A stretch of DNA of 64,000 nucleotides, taken from the NCBI GenBank assembly GCA_964605145.1, contig CAZSBG010000011.1:31253-95252 (forward strand), written 5' to 3'. The position numbers and the translations under genes were made by a program. Shown here in pieces: positions 53,641 through 62,213 of the stretch (position 1 is its first letter; each line of letters begins with the position of its first letter). This DNA comes from CAZSBG01 sp964605145. GTDB lineage: Bacteria > Zhuqueibacterota > Zhuqueibacteria > Thermofontimicrobiales > Thermofontimicrobiaceae. The notes beneath the pieces were generated by a model. That model was not told the origin of the DNA, made no database searches, and worked only from the letters and a program-made list of their open reading frames with translations.

Positions 53641-54126
53641 TTATTGTTTTTCCAATATCATCCCGGTCGCGGAAAGTGTCATCGATTTTTTGCCGGCGAT
53701 TTTAGCCCCGCTGGTATGCAGCCCGCCTTCAATTTTATTGTCTTTCAGGTCGAATATTATTTTGACCGATTTCCGGGAGATGCTTTCTTTGGCGACGATC
53801 GGCCCCTGTAAATCGGCTATGATGATGAAATAGGATTTGATGTGCAGTAATTTGCCCAACCAGCCGCGGTTTTTTTTCAATTGGCCGTTTTTCAGTGTGG
53901 CATCTCCGACGGTGCCTGTGACTTTTCCATCCCTAAATATTTGAATGGAAATTAGCAGACTATCCTGCTCGCACCAGGAAACGATGATGACGGCGTTTCC
54001 CTGCCAGTTGCCGGTTAAGTTTTGAGGAGAAGTTAATGTTGTCATTGCATGTGCGAAATTGGTTGTGGACATAATTGAAAATATAAGAAAGAGAAGAGCG
54101 ATTAGAATTAAATTTTTGATTTTCAT
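53641..54126 (-). CDS. exported hypothetical protein
   Basis: The 161-aa product has a clear signal peptide (hydrophobic 5-20, cleavage expected after NFAHA). The mature part is a small beta-rich domain starting LTGNWQGNAVIIVSWC, with later VKIIFDLKDNKIEGGLH. The GxWxG-type opening recalls lipocalin-like or extracytoplasmic beta-sandwich proteins, but no family can be named. The neighbours give no hint. Confidence 0.6.
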   Translation of the reverse strand: MKIKNLILIALLFLIFSIMSTTNFAHAMTTLTSPQNLTGNWQGNAVIIVSWCEQDSLLISIQIFRDGKVTGTVGDATLKNGQLKKNRGWLGKLLHIKSYFIIIADLQGPIVAKESISRKSVKIIFDLKDNKIEGGLHTSGAKIAGKKSMTLSATGMILEKQ

Positions 54127-54196
54127 TGTTCACTCAAAATTAATAATTACTTGCTGATTTTAATGGGTGTCAAACGGTGAGCAAATCCTTTGAACT

Positions 54197-54358
54197 TTAA
54201 ACCAGAGAGTTTACGGACAGACAACCCTCAACGACCTCATATATATTCTTAAGAAGTTCATCAAACGTTTCTCCTTGCGTTGCACAACCAGGAATTGCCG
54301 GCACGCGCGCCCAATATCCCCCTTCTTCCGCTTCATGAATTATTACTTTTAATTTCAT
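54197..54358 (-). CDS. HicB-like antitoxin-family protein, orphan
   Basis: A 53-aa product reads LKVIIHEAEEGGYWARVPAI then PGCATQGETFDELLKNIYE, the RNase-H-like N-terminal fold of HicB/UPF0150 proteins. HicB antitoxins usually sit next to the HicA toxin; neither flank encodes one (downstream is a gap, upstream an inverted-repeat element), and the DNA-binding C-terminal domain is absent. It may be a relic or one of the common solitary short HicB proteins. Confidence 0.75.
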   Translation of the reverse strand: MKLKVIIHEAEEGGYWARVPAIPGCATQGETFDELLKNIYEVVEGCLSVNSLV

Positions 54359-54467
54359 AGAATTAACCCCTTAATATTCGATTAGAAAAAACTATTTAAT
54401 TCAAGTGATTGCACGTTGTATGATATAAAAAAAATCCAAAAAAAGAAATTAAAATTTGCTTGAAGAA

Positions 54468-54655
54468 TGAGTCTACTCTAAAAAGCCTTAAAAGGCTTTA
54501 ATTATTTGGTTACTATATTTGTCCACGTCATAAATGACGTGGCTATTCAATTGAATATTTTGATGTTAGACATTTTGAATAGCCCCGACTTTTAAGTCGG
54601 GGAGTAGAGTCCTCCCATTAATTTTGGGCTTTAGCCCCTTTTTAGAGTGAACTCA
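54468..54655. mobile_element. 188-bp MITE-like element with inverted termini, serial hairpins and an AGAA duplication
   Basis: Terminal inverted repeats of 18 bases (TGAGTNNACTCTAAAAAG, 16 matching) start at 54468 and end at 54655. The flanks are AGAA (54464-54467) and AGAA (54656-54659), a possible 4-base target duplication. Inside are five short palindromes, including CCACGTCATAAATGACGTGG, CCCCGACTTTTAAGTCGGGG and GGGCTTTAGCCC. There is no coding frame. It fills most of the gap between the HicB-like and oxidoreductase genes. Confidence 0.65.
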
Positions 54656-54672
54656 AGAATATTTTAGCAACT

Positions 54673-55647
54673 TTATCTCTGTTCCGCCGATTCCAACGCT
54701 CCAATAATAATTTCAAGATCGCGACAGGCTTGGGAAAATGTGCTCACGACCGGGCGCTTCTCACGAATGGCCCGGTAGAAATCTTCGAATTCTCCTTTGT
54801 AACCGCCGTCATCCTCGATTGTTTCTGCGTGGTCTTCTTTTCCTGTTCTTTTAATTGAAATTTTATTCCCTTCGATGACGAGACTCCCCTCGCTGCCTAA
54901 GATGATGATTCGGTTTTCGGCATATCCATTGGAGCTGAAAAATACGTTGAACACGCCATCCACGCCGGATTCGCTGTGAAATTGAAAACTCATGGAGTCG
55001 AGTTCGCCGATGGCGCGATTCACGCTTTTTGTGAACGCTTTGCCGGACACAATATCCCCGAACCAGTATCGAAGCGCCGCAATATTGTGCACGCCGCCAT
55101 CGGTAATGAATCCGCCCGGGTACTGGTGATCGAGTCGCCACTGGGTCAAAGCGTATTTATTGCGGTCGTCCACTTTGAAAAACACATTCCAGAAAACCGC
55201 ATAGGGAGAACCGATTTTCCCGCTGTCCATCATTTCTTTCACGCGGAAAAACAGGGGCCGGTAGCGGAAATTTTCAGCCACCATTTTCACCTGTGGATAC
55301 TTTTTCTCGAAAGTCATCATTTCCCTTGCCTGGGTCAAATTGGCAGCCAGCGGCTTTTCGACGATCACGTGTTTGCCTGCATCCAGCGCGGCTTTTGTGG
55401 ATTCGAAATTGAGGTGAATGGGAAGGATAATATCAACGGCCTTCACATCCGGATTTTGTAGCACCTCTCGATAATCCAGCACGTATGGCGCCCCGCCAAC
55501 CAGTTCTGAAAATTGCCTGGCTTTGGGTTCGGTGTGATTACAAACAACGGTGATTTCAAATTTATCTTTGAGCTTTTGCAGGGCCGGCCAGTGAAGATCG
55601 CGCGCGGCAATGCCGGTTCCGATAATGCCTAATGTAATGGGTTTCAT
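54673..55647 (-). CDS. Gfo/Idh/MocA-family oxidoreductase
   Basis: The 324-aa cytoplasmic enzyme has an N-terminal Rossmann fold (IIGTGIAARD, G10 and G12) and the family's EKP motif (E97-K98-P99 in VEKPLAAN). A C-terminal sugar-dehydrogenase-like domain contains ITDGGVHNIAALRYWFG, with the expected catalytic GVHxID-type histidine. It should oxidise or reduce a sugar or sugar-derived alcohol with NAD(P). AAAGGAAG supports the start. Neighbouring glycosidases make a monosaccharide substrate plausible. Confidence 0.92.
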   Translation of the reverse strand: MKPITLGIIGTGIAARDLHWPALQKLKDKFEITVVCNHTEPKARQFSELVGGAPYVLDYREVLQNPDVKAVDIILPIHLNFESTKAALDAGKHVIVEKPLAANLTQAREMMTFEKKYPQVKMVAENFRYRPLFFRVKEMMDSGKIGSPYAVFWNVFFKVDDRNKYALTQWRLDHQYPGGFITDGGVHNIAALRYWFGDIVSGKAFTKSVNRAIGELDSMSFQFHSESGVDGVFNVFFSSNGYAENRIIILGSEGSLVIEGNKISIKRTGKEDHAETIEDDGGYKGEFEDFYRAIREKRPVVSTFSQACRDLEIIIGALESAEQR

Positions 55648-55663
55648 AGTGTCTTCCTTTTTT

Positions 55664-55748
55664 TCATAATCATAATCTTAATCCTAATCTTGCTCTTCCT
55701 CCCTTCTAAAAAATAGATTAAGATTATGATTAAGAGTAAGATTAAGAA
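55664..55748. repeat. inverted GATTAAGATTATGATTAAG repeat
   Basis: CATAATCATAATCTTAATC (55664-55682) faces GATTAAGATTATGATTAAG (55716-55734), followed by GAGTAAGATTAAGAAC. It forms a long hairpin between the oxidoreductase and the VIT1 gene. Related text occurs near 1626 and 3552. Confidence 0.5.
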
Positions 55749-55754
55749 CAAGCG

Positions 55755-56642
55755 TTAAACATCCACGCCCACAAACACGCGCAGCAAATAACCGATTCCG
55801 AACGAAATAATGGCGACTCCCAAACTCAGCGCCGACATTTCCAAAAAACGTTTCCTGAACGAATAATCCTTTGCCACAGAAATATAAAAATTGAATACGA
55901 GAATAATCAGGATGGCGATGCTTAAAACTATGCCGAGGCAGAGAAAATAATTTTGAAAAAATAAATATGGCAAAACAAGCAGCGCCACCGTAATGATGTA
56001 TGCAATGCCGGTGTAAACCGCCGATTTCACCGAGTTTTTCTCACCGCCCTCGGCGCGCTTGGAGAGGTAATCGGAAACTGCCATGGATAGCGACGCTGCA
56101 ATACCGGTGATGATTCCGGACAGGGCAATGAGCTTCGTATTTTGAAATGCGAACGTGAGCCCGGCCAGGGTGCCTGTGAGTTCCACCAGAGCGTCATTCA
56201 ATCCAAGGACAATGGACCCAACGTACGTGAGCCCTGTCTCATTGATCATGCTGAGCAGTTCCTGTTCATGGCACTCTTCATCAACAATAATATCTTTGAT
56301 CTCAGGTATGTCCTTTTCGATGCCCCGGTAATCGATCTGATCTTGTTCTTCATTTCTTTCCAATAGCTTGAGCCCAAACGTCAAACCGAATAGACGTGAA
56401 ATCCAGTAGAAAAAGAAAATTTTAAGCTTGTTCGGCTTGATATTCGCGCCGGTATATTTTTTCAGAAGTTCAGCATGTTTTAATTCGTCCCCGGCAATTG
56501 AATGTAAAATATTTCGGTTCTCCGGATCCGTTATTTGATTTGAAAGTTTGGCATAAATATAATGCGCTGTTATTTCGTCTTTTTGAAAGACGAGCAGTTT
56601 ATGCCGAACAGACGATGACAGGGAGAAATTTTTTGAAGTCAA
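55755..56642 (-). CDS. ferritin-like/VIT1-CCC1 fusion, iron or manganese transporter
   Basis: The 295-aa protein begins at TTG 56642 (GAGGG upstream). The N-terminal ~130 residues are a rubrerythrin/ferritin-like helical domain with carboxylate metal ligands (KDEITAHYIY, DELKHAELL, DEECHEQELL). The C-terminus is a VIT1/CCC1 membrane domain with five helices (LGLNDALVELTGTLAGLTFA, AASLSMAVSDYLSKRAEGG). In this known fusion the ferritin-like part captures or oxidises Fe2+ and the membrane part moves the metal. It is probably an inner-membrane metal exporter for iron or manganese balance. Confidence 0.9.
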   Translation of the reverse strand: MTSKNFSLSSSVRHKLLVFQKDEITAHYIYAKLSNQITDPENRNILHSIAGDELKHAELLKKYTGANIKPNKLKIFFFYWISRLFGLTFGLKLLERNEEQDQIDYRGIEKDIPEIKDIIVDEECHEQELLSMINETGLTYVGSIVLGLNDALVELTGTLAGLTFAFQNTKLIALSGIITGIAASLSMAVSDYLSKRAEGGEKNSVKSAVYTGIAYIITVALLVLPYLFFQNYFLCLGIVLSIAILIILVFNFYISVAKDYSFRKRFLEMSALSLGVAIISFGIGYLLRVFVGVDV

Positions 56643-56716
56643 TACTTTTTTCCCTCAAATGAAGCTCAGCCTCCTGAAATATTCGTGAGTCAGAAGGCTG
56701 AATGTGTGGGTCTCTA

Positions 56717-57679
56717 TTATTTTTTCTCAGTTGTGAAAAGCTGCTTTAAATCATCATTTAATTCCTGGGTAATATTTATTTCAACAGCTTTCAAATTTTC
56801 TGAAAGCTGTTCCACTCGTGTTGCGCCAAGAATCACGCTGGAAATTCCCTGCTGGGCAGCAACCCAGGCGATGGCAAGCTGGGAACGACTGTAGCCAAGA
56901 TCATCTGCAATTTTTTTGAATTCTTTCATTTTGTTCAAATTCGTGTCATTATACAGCCAATCTTTTATCCAGTCATAACGCGACATCCGACTTCCCTCGG
57001 GAATGCCCTTGTCATATTTTCCTGTCAAAAATCCTGAGGCAAGCGGGCTGTATGTGACCAAACCCATGCCATGCTTTTCAGCAACAGGATAGACGTCGTT
57101 TTCAACTTTGTCACGTTCAATGAGATTAAACATGGGTTGCTCAACCTGTGGGCAATACAGATTGCGGCGATCGCAAATATGATGCGCCTCCAAGAGTTGT
57201 GCGCCGGTCCATTCGCTGGTTCCCCAGTATAAAATTTTACCCTGGTGAATCAGGTCATCCATGGCGCGCGCTGTTTCCTCGACGGGTGTTTCTGCGTCAA
57301 ATCGATGACAGAAATAGATGTCCAGGTAATCCGTGCCGATTCGTTTCAGGCTTTTTTCGACGGATTCCATGAGATGTTTTCTGGACAATCCCCGGTCATT
57401 GATGTCGTCACTGGCCGGCCAATAGGCTTTGCTGGTCAGCACCATTGTATGACGCGGGAACTCCTTTAACACATTTCCCATCATTTTTTCTGACTCGCCA
57501 CCTGCATAAACATCGGCCATATCGAAAAAATTGATGCCGGCATCGTATGCTTTGTGAATTATATCATGAACGATTTTTTGGCTGTTCACACTGTCTCCAA
57601 AAGTGGCCCATCCGCCTAAACCATATTTACTGACCTTTGTACCACAACGACCCAGTGCTCTGTATTCCATATCCATCAT
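56717..57679 (-). CDS. aldo/keto reductase (potassium-channel beta-subunit-like)
   Basis: The 320-aa cytoplasmic NADPH-dependent oxidoreductase has the complete catalytic tetrad D53 (FFDMADVY), Y58, K84 (LTSKAYW) and H125 (IYFCHRFD). YSPLASGFLTGKY and VILGATRVEQLSENLKA mark the AKR6/YghZ-like branch. Substrates are usually small aldehydes or ketones. GGAAGGAG precedes ATG 57679; the next codon is also ATG. It appears monocistronic. Confidence 0.92.
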   Translation of the reverse strand: MMDMEYRALGRCGTKVSKYGLGGWATFGDSVNSQKIVHDIIHKAYDAGINFFDMADVYAGGESEKMMGNVLKEFPRHTMVLTSKAYWPASDDINDRGLSRKHLMESVEKSLKRIGTDYLDIYFCHRFDAETPVEETARAMDDLIHQGKILYWGTSEWTGAQLLEAHHICDRRNLYCPQVEQPMFNLIERDKVENDVYPVAEKHGMGLVTYSPLASGFLTGKYDKGIPEGSRMSRYDWIKDWLYNDTNLNKMKEFKKIADDLGYSRSQLAIAWVAAQQGISSVILGATRVEQLSENLKAVEINITQELNDDLKQLFTTEKK

Positions 57680-58254
57680 TTACTCCTTCCAAATGCAATC
57701 GGAAAATCAACATATTTCATTCATAAAATAATGGTTAAGATAACAAAATGTGAACAAAATGTCAAGATGTAATTAAATTCAAACGTTGAAAGAAAACATT
57801 GATAGGGAGGAGGAGCCTGGCAGGTAAGAAAAATATTAACCCACGGAATACGCGGAAGAATTATTATCCAGACAGACCTGAGTCAGAAAGTTGGAAAGAA
57901 ATTAATGATACAACAAGCTCAAATAATTTTAACGTATGGATAGAGAGAATTTCTAACCCTGAAAGGGTTGAACAATTATTTTCCATACATTGTGAATCAG
58001 ATTTATAGATTATTTTCACGAAATGAATGTTCAACTCCTTCGGAGTTGTTTCTCTCTGTTTTGCTGGCTCCAACTACAAATGTCCAATCCCTTCGGGATT
58101 CTTTCCTATTTTTACGGCGGGATAGTTTTGCGTCAGATTGCTGTTTGATTAGCAATGCAAATTAAAAGGTTTTTTATTGATCATGAAAAAAAGTACCGCT
58201 CCCACGGAGACCGCGGGATCGGTTTATTATCATTCTTTATCCGAAGATACTTAC
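57680..58254. repeat. 575-base gap with interspersed hairpin repeats
   Basis: AACCCTGAAAGGGTT (57955-57969), CAACTCCTTCGGAGTTG (58032-58048) and AATCCCTTCGGGATT (58086-58100) are short CG-cored palindromes with AT-rich spacers, as in the cluster at 3050-3151. TTAACCCACGGAATACGCGG (57837-57856) is similar to a common FCB intergenic repeat text. No gene is recognisable. Confidence 0.5.
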
Positions 58255-61200
58255 TTATTTTGCCATCTCCAATATTTTTTCAATGGCTTTGTCCAATTGC
58301 GGATCGCGGTTTTGAAGGTCGTCATTCAGATCATTAATCACAAAAATGTCAGGAGTAACGCCACCGCTTGTTTCAAGGTTGGCGCCGTCCAGTGTGTAGC
58401 AGCCCCAAAATGGCAGCCTGAAATAGCCGCCATTCATCAGACCAGCGCCTGTGGTGAAAATCAGCCAGCCGTAGGTGGTGTTGCCGATAATCGGGCCGCG
58501 CTTCAGCGCTTTGAAACCATTGGCTGTCATTTCGCCATCGCTCAAGGTGACTTCATTGATGAGCAGAACGATTGGCTTATGCTCGAATCCAAAAGTCGAT
58601 TGCGGTGACTCGGACAGGCCGCGGATGCGCCATTTGGCGTACACCGGTTTCGTGAGCGCCTGGAGCACGCGATCGTGGACATTCCCTCCGAAATTATAGC
58701 GCAGATCGAGAATCAGGCCTTTTCGCGGAACAGCATCCCGTTCCAACTCTTTTAAAAATTTTTCCAGATCGCCGTAACCCATGGCGCTCATGTGAATATA
58801 GGCCACATCGTCTTTTGTCTTTTGCTTCACAACAGCCTCACGACTTTTCACCCATTCCTCATATCTCAATCCTCGTTCTGCGCCGGAAGAAATCGGTTCA
58901 ATTGCAACTTCGATGTCCTTGCCTTTTTGCTGGCTTTTAATGGCGAGCTTCACGCGCTTTCCCATTTTGCCATTCAATGATTGCCAGATATTTTTCTCCA
59001 AGAGCACTTTTTCATCGTTCACCGCTAATAGTTCGTTGCCAACCGATACGCTGTCCCTGTGGTTGTAAAGCGGACTATTTTTCAGAATTCGCGCGATGGT
59101 AATTTTATTGTTGGCAAAATTAAATTCAGCTCCAATGTGCGCGCTGGGTTCCTCAGTTCTGCCTGAGCCTGGCCCCCGAATGCCGGTGTGCGACGAATTC
59201 AAAAATCCGATCATTTCATTGGCATAGTCATAAAAATCCTGGTCTTCACGGACCTGTTGCAGCACCGGCCTGAATTGCTGGTACAATTCACTCCAGTTGA
59301 TGTTGTGGAGTTTTGCATCATAAAAATAATGCTGCAACGTATAGTACAATTCAGCAAGCATTTGTTCGTAATCGGCAATTTTATCTACTTTGATTTTGGT
59401 GTTAAATGAGACGCGCTTGGTTTTACTGCCTTCAATGTATCCAATTTTCCCGCCGCTCAGGTAATACAGTTTGTTGTTTTTTTTGTCGAATTGAAGATTT
59501 CGGGGATTGCTTACGCCGCTCATGTATGGCTCGTACTTCCCGCGCTCCTTTTTCTTCAAGCTTGTCTTCCAGAAATGATTCTTTCCATCGATGTTGGAGA
59601 TAAAATATACCGTGCTGGTATCCTTGGGAGAAAGCACAAACGCACGATCGTTTCCTAAGGTATTCGTCACTGTTTTTGTTTGAAGATCCAGATCTTCCAG
59701 TTTGAATGCGATTTTCAGGTCTTCCTTTTTTTCGTCTTTCTTTTTATTCTCTTTTTTGTCTGAATCGTCTTTTTTCTTTTCTTCTTTCGTTGCAAAGAGT
59801 TTTTCAAAATCATCTTCATCGAATTCCGGCGGCTGAGGTTCGAAATAGACCTGGTAAATATCCCACTTGCCTGTGAATTCAGGAAAACTATGCCCAAAGC
59901 GGTTCGAAGAAAATAAAAGAAATTTGCCGTCCGGCGACCACACCGGGGACGATTCGTCGTAGGCCGTATTGGTGAGCAGGTGCTTTTCTTTGGTATCGAT
60001 GTTGATCGCGTAAATATCATCGTTGGATTTGCTCTGGTCGACAATGGCAAGGAATCGACTATCCGGGGACCATGAGAACTCCGAAGCAAAGCGTCCGCCG
60101 AAATCGCCCTCGATCAACAGCTTATCCTTTTTCCCATCCGGCTGAATGAGCCTGATTTGACGTTTCCCGCGATAGTACGCGATCCATTTTCCATCCGGGG
60201 ATAGTTTGGGAGAAAGCTCGTCCAGGTCGCTGTCAGTTAATTTTTTTGGCTTTTTATTTCCCAGCGCAGAAATAGAATACAAGTCCGGGTTCGCGCTGAC
60301 ATCAGAGACATAGATGAGATTTTTACTGTTTTTGTCCCAGATAATATCGCGCTCACGCCACGGCGATTCGGTCACGTTGCGGGCGTAGCCGCCGTTGCTG
60401 GCTAACACAAAAATATCGCCCCGAACCACAGCCGCGATTTTCTTGCCATCCGGCGAAAGCTGGAATTCAGAAACCGATTCGTTTTGAACAAAAAAGGTAC
60501 GGTTGTCTTTCGTCTCTGCCGGAGCATCGATGGGAATAGCTGCTGATTCACCTGTTGACAAATCAGTTTTCCAAATGCCGAAATCGCGTTCGTACACTGC
60601 AATGGGTACATTTCTGGCAACCGAAAGCCATTTCACATCCTGCTCATTGAAATCCGTCACAGATTTCATATCAGCGCCATCTGCTGATGCAGCCCAGATA
60701 TTTTTTGTATCGAATTTTTTATCGGTGACAAAATAAACAGAATTACCATCGTTGGACCAGTTGGGCCAAAAACAATTGCTTTCATGCGAGACAATCATTT
60801 GTGCCAGTTTGGCGTTCAAATCTTTTGTCCAGATTTTAGCGCTATTGCTACCGCGATAGCCGCGTCGCCACCAGTAATTATTTTCCATCCCCAGTGAGAA
60901 AAGAACAGCGCTGCCGTCCGGGTGAAGTTTGGCTTTATGCGGCCAGCTCCAGTAGGTGTCCAGTAGCGGGATGGGATTTCCTCCGTCAATGTTTACTTTG
61001 AAAATGCTAATGCTGGATGATCGATTTGAGGTGAAAATAATCCATTGCCCATCCGGTGAAAAATCGGTAGCGACATCATTGCCACTGTGATGGGTGAGCT
61101 GTTTCGCCGTTCCGCCTTTGGCGCGTATCAGGAAAACATCATTATTTCCCATACGGCTGGAGGTGAAGGCTATCCATTTGCCATCCGGCGACCAGATTGG

Positions 61201-61422
61201 TTCTTTGTCGTACGACGTATGGTTGGTTAAATGGGTGGCTTTTCCTCCTTTCACCGGAACGGTCCAGAGATCGCCCATGTATGAGAAGGCAACAATGTTT
61301 CCATCCGGCGATACCGAAGGAAATCGGGCGCCGATTAATTGATCGGTTTCCGCTGAAAAAAGAGGATGATGAAATGAGAATACGAATACAAACAATACTG
61401 TGAAAAGAAAAATTCGCTTCAT
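58255..61422 (-). CDS. Tricorn-type S41 protease
   Basis: From ATG 61422 (AAGGAG upstream) the product is 1055 aa with a signal peptide (to LFSAE), so it is exported. A long beta-propeller region (about 30-640) has many SPDGKWIAF-type blades, followed by a Lys/Glu-rich linker (about 555-580), a tricorn C1 region, a PDZ domain (about 765-860) and the S41 catalytic domain. Candidate catalytic residues are the His in LNSSHTG, nucleophile S961-D962 in TLSDGE and E1017 in LETSGG. It should degrade peptides in the periplasm. The longer frame from 61497 lacks a signal start. Confidence 0.9.
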   Translation of the reverse strand: MKRIFLFTVLFVFVFSFHHPLFSAETDQLIGARFPSVSPDGNIVAFSYMGDLWTVPVKGGKATHLTNHTSYDKEPIWSPDGKWIAFTSSRMGNNDVFLIRAKGGTAKQLTHHSGNDVATDFSPDGQWIIFTSNRSSSISIFKVNIDGGNPIPLLDTYWSWPHKAKLHPDGSAVLFSLGMENNYWWRRGYRGSNSAKIWTKDLNAKLAQMIVSHESNCFWPNWSNDGNSVYFVTDKKFDTKNIWAASADGADMKSVTDFNEQDVKWLSVARNVPIAVYERDFGIWKTDLSTGESAAIPIDAPAETKDNRTFFVQNESVSEFQLSPDGKKIAAVVRGDIFVLASNGGYARNVTESPWRERDIIWDKNSKNLIYVSDVSANPDLYSISALGNKKPKKLTDSDLDELSPKLSPDGKWIAYYRGKRQIRLIQPDGKKDKLLIEGDFGGRFASEFSWSPDSRFLAIVDQSKSNDDIYAINIDTKEKHLLTNTAYDESSPVWSPDGKFLLFSSNRFGHSFPEFTGKWDIYQVYFEPQPPEFDEDDFEKLFATKEEKKKDDSDKKENKKKDEKKEDLKIAFKLEDLDLQTKTVTNTLGNDRAFVLSPKDTSTVYFISNIDGKNHFWKTSLKKKERGKYEPYMSGVSNPRNLQFDKKNNKLYYLSGGKIGYIEGSKTKRVSFNTKIKVDKIADYEQMLAELYYTLQHYFYDAKLHNINWSELYQQFRPVLQQVREDQDFYDYANEMIGFLNSSHTGIRGPGSGRTEEPSAHIGAEFNFANNKITIARILKNSPLYNHRDSVSVGNELLAVNDEKVLLEKNIWQSLNGKMGKRVKLAIKSQQKGKDIEVAIEPISSGAERGLRYEEWVKSREAVVKQKTKDDVAYIHMSAMGYGDLEKFLKELERDAVPRKGLILDLRYNFGGNVHDRVLQALTKPVYAKWRIRGLSESPQSTFGFEHKPIVLLINEVTLSDGEMTANGFKALKRGPIIGNTTYGWLIFTTGAGLMNGGYFRLPFWGCYTLDGANLETSGGVTPDIFVINDLNDDLQNRDPQLDKAIEKILEMAK

Positions 61423-61704
61423 GCGCGACTCCTTTTTGAATAATTCGTTGACGAAATGTTCGAACGATAATATAGAGAAAACTTCCTGAAAAATCAAGAA
61501 TATTCAGTTCGTAAAAGTAAATAAGAGTTATCGAGTGATTTTTAGAATAAAGTTCACCCAGGCTATGAATTAACTGAATCAAAATGAAAAAGGCCGGGAA
61601 TTCGAGTTTTTCGAAATGCCTGATTTTGCTGAAGTCGAATAATTTCATTTTGGAATATCATCGTTATTCAACAAAAGATTGGAGGAGATTTACCGAAAAA
61701 AATA

Positions 61705-61733
61705 TTGACTATGTCTTTTTAATACGTTATATT
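61705..61733 (+). promoter_or_regulatory. candidate sigma70-type promoter
   Basis: TTGACT (61705-61710) and TATATT (61728-61733) are 17 bases apart. It precedes the inverted-repeat element and lies about 480 bases before pfk, the next plus-strand gene. Confidence 0.45.
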
Positions 61734-61747
61734 TACGAATTAAATTA

Positions 61748-61909
61748 AGTATCCATTCAATAATTAATGGAAAATCTCTAGGATAGTGATGGTTCAGGAG
61801 ATTCCTCCTGAACCCAATAATGAATTGGGATATATATCCCAACTAATTTCCCGTTCAGGATAAATATCCTGAACGATCGTACTTATCCCCTTCTTATTGA
61901 GCGGATACT
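61748..61909. mobile_element. 162-bp MITE-like element with 16-bp inverted termini and an AAATTA duplication
   Basis: The termini AGTATCCATTCAATAA (61748-61763) and TTATTGAGCGGATACT (61894-61909) are inverted repeats (14 of 16). Perfect direct repeats AAATTA flank it (61742-61747 and 61910-61915), a likely target duplication. The interior has three hairpins: GGTTCAGGAG...CTCCTGAACC, TTGGGATATATATCCCAA and GTTCAGGATAAATATCCTGAAC. It is non-coding. A second copy of the left end lies at 63948. Confidence 0.75.
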
Positions 61910-62213
61910 AAATTAAGTCAATTTTTTTGGGGGATGCTGAAAGCTTTTTTAGAAATTTGTTTCGTTTCAAACATCCCAAAAAAGCGTGAATTTTTTCCTT
62001 CTCGACAGTAATTGTAAATCACTGAATTACGGAGATAAGGGATTTTCAAAATTGAACGCTCAATAATTTGTTACCATTTTCTAATTTGATTCACTGATAA
62101 TTAGAAAAACATGATGAAATTGAATTGTGTCCTGAGAAATATGGTTCGATAGTTTCTTGATTTAATTTGAGTGAACGCAACTATATAACGATTAATTAAA
62201 TGGAGTGATCAAC
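61910..62213. other. gap before pfk, no gene seen
   Basis: About 300 bases, AT-rich. A loose stem GGGGATG...CATCCC (about 61930-61980) is the only structure noticed. No promoter stands out near the start codon. Confidence 0.35.
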
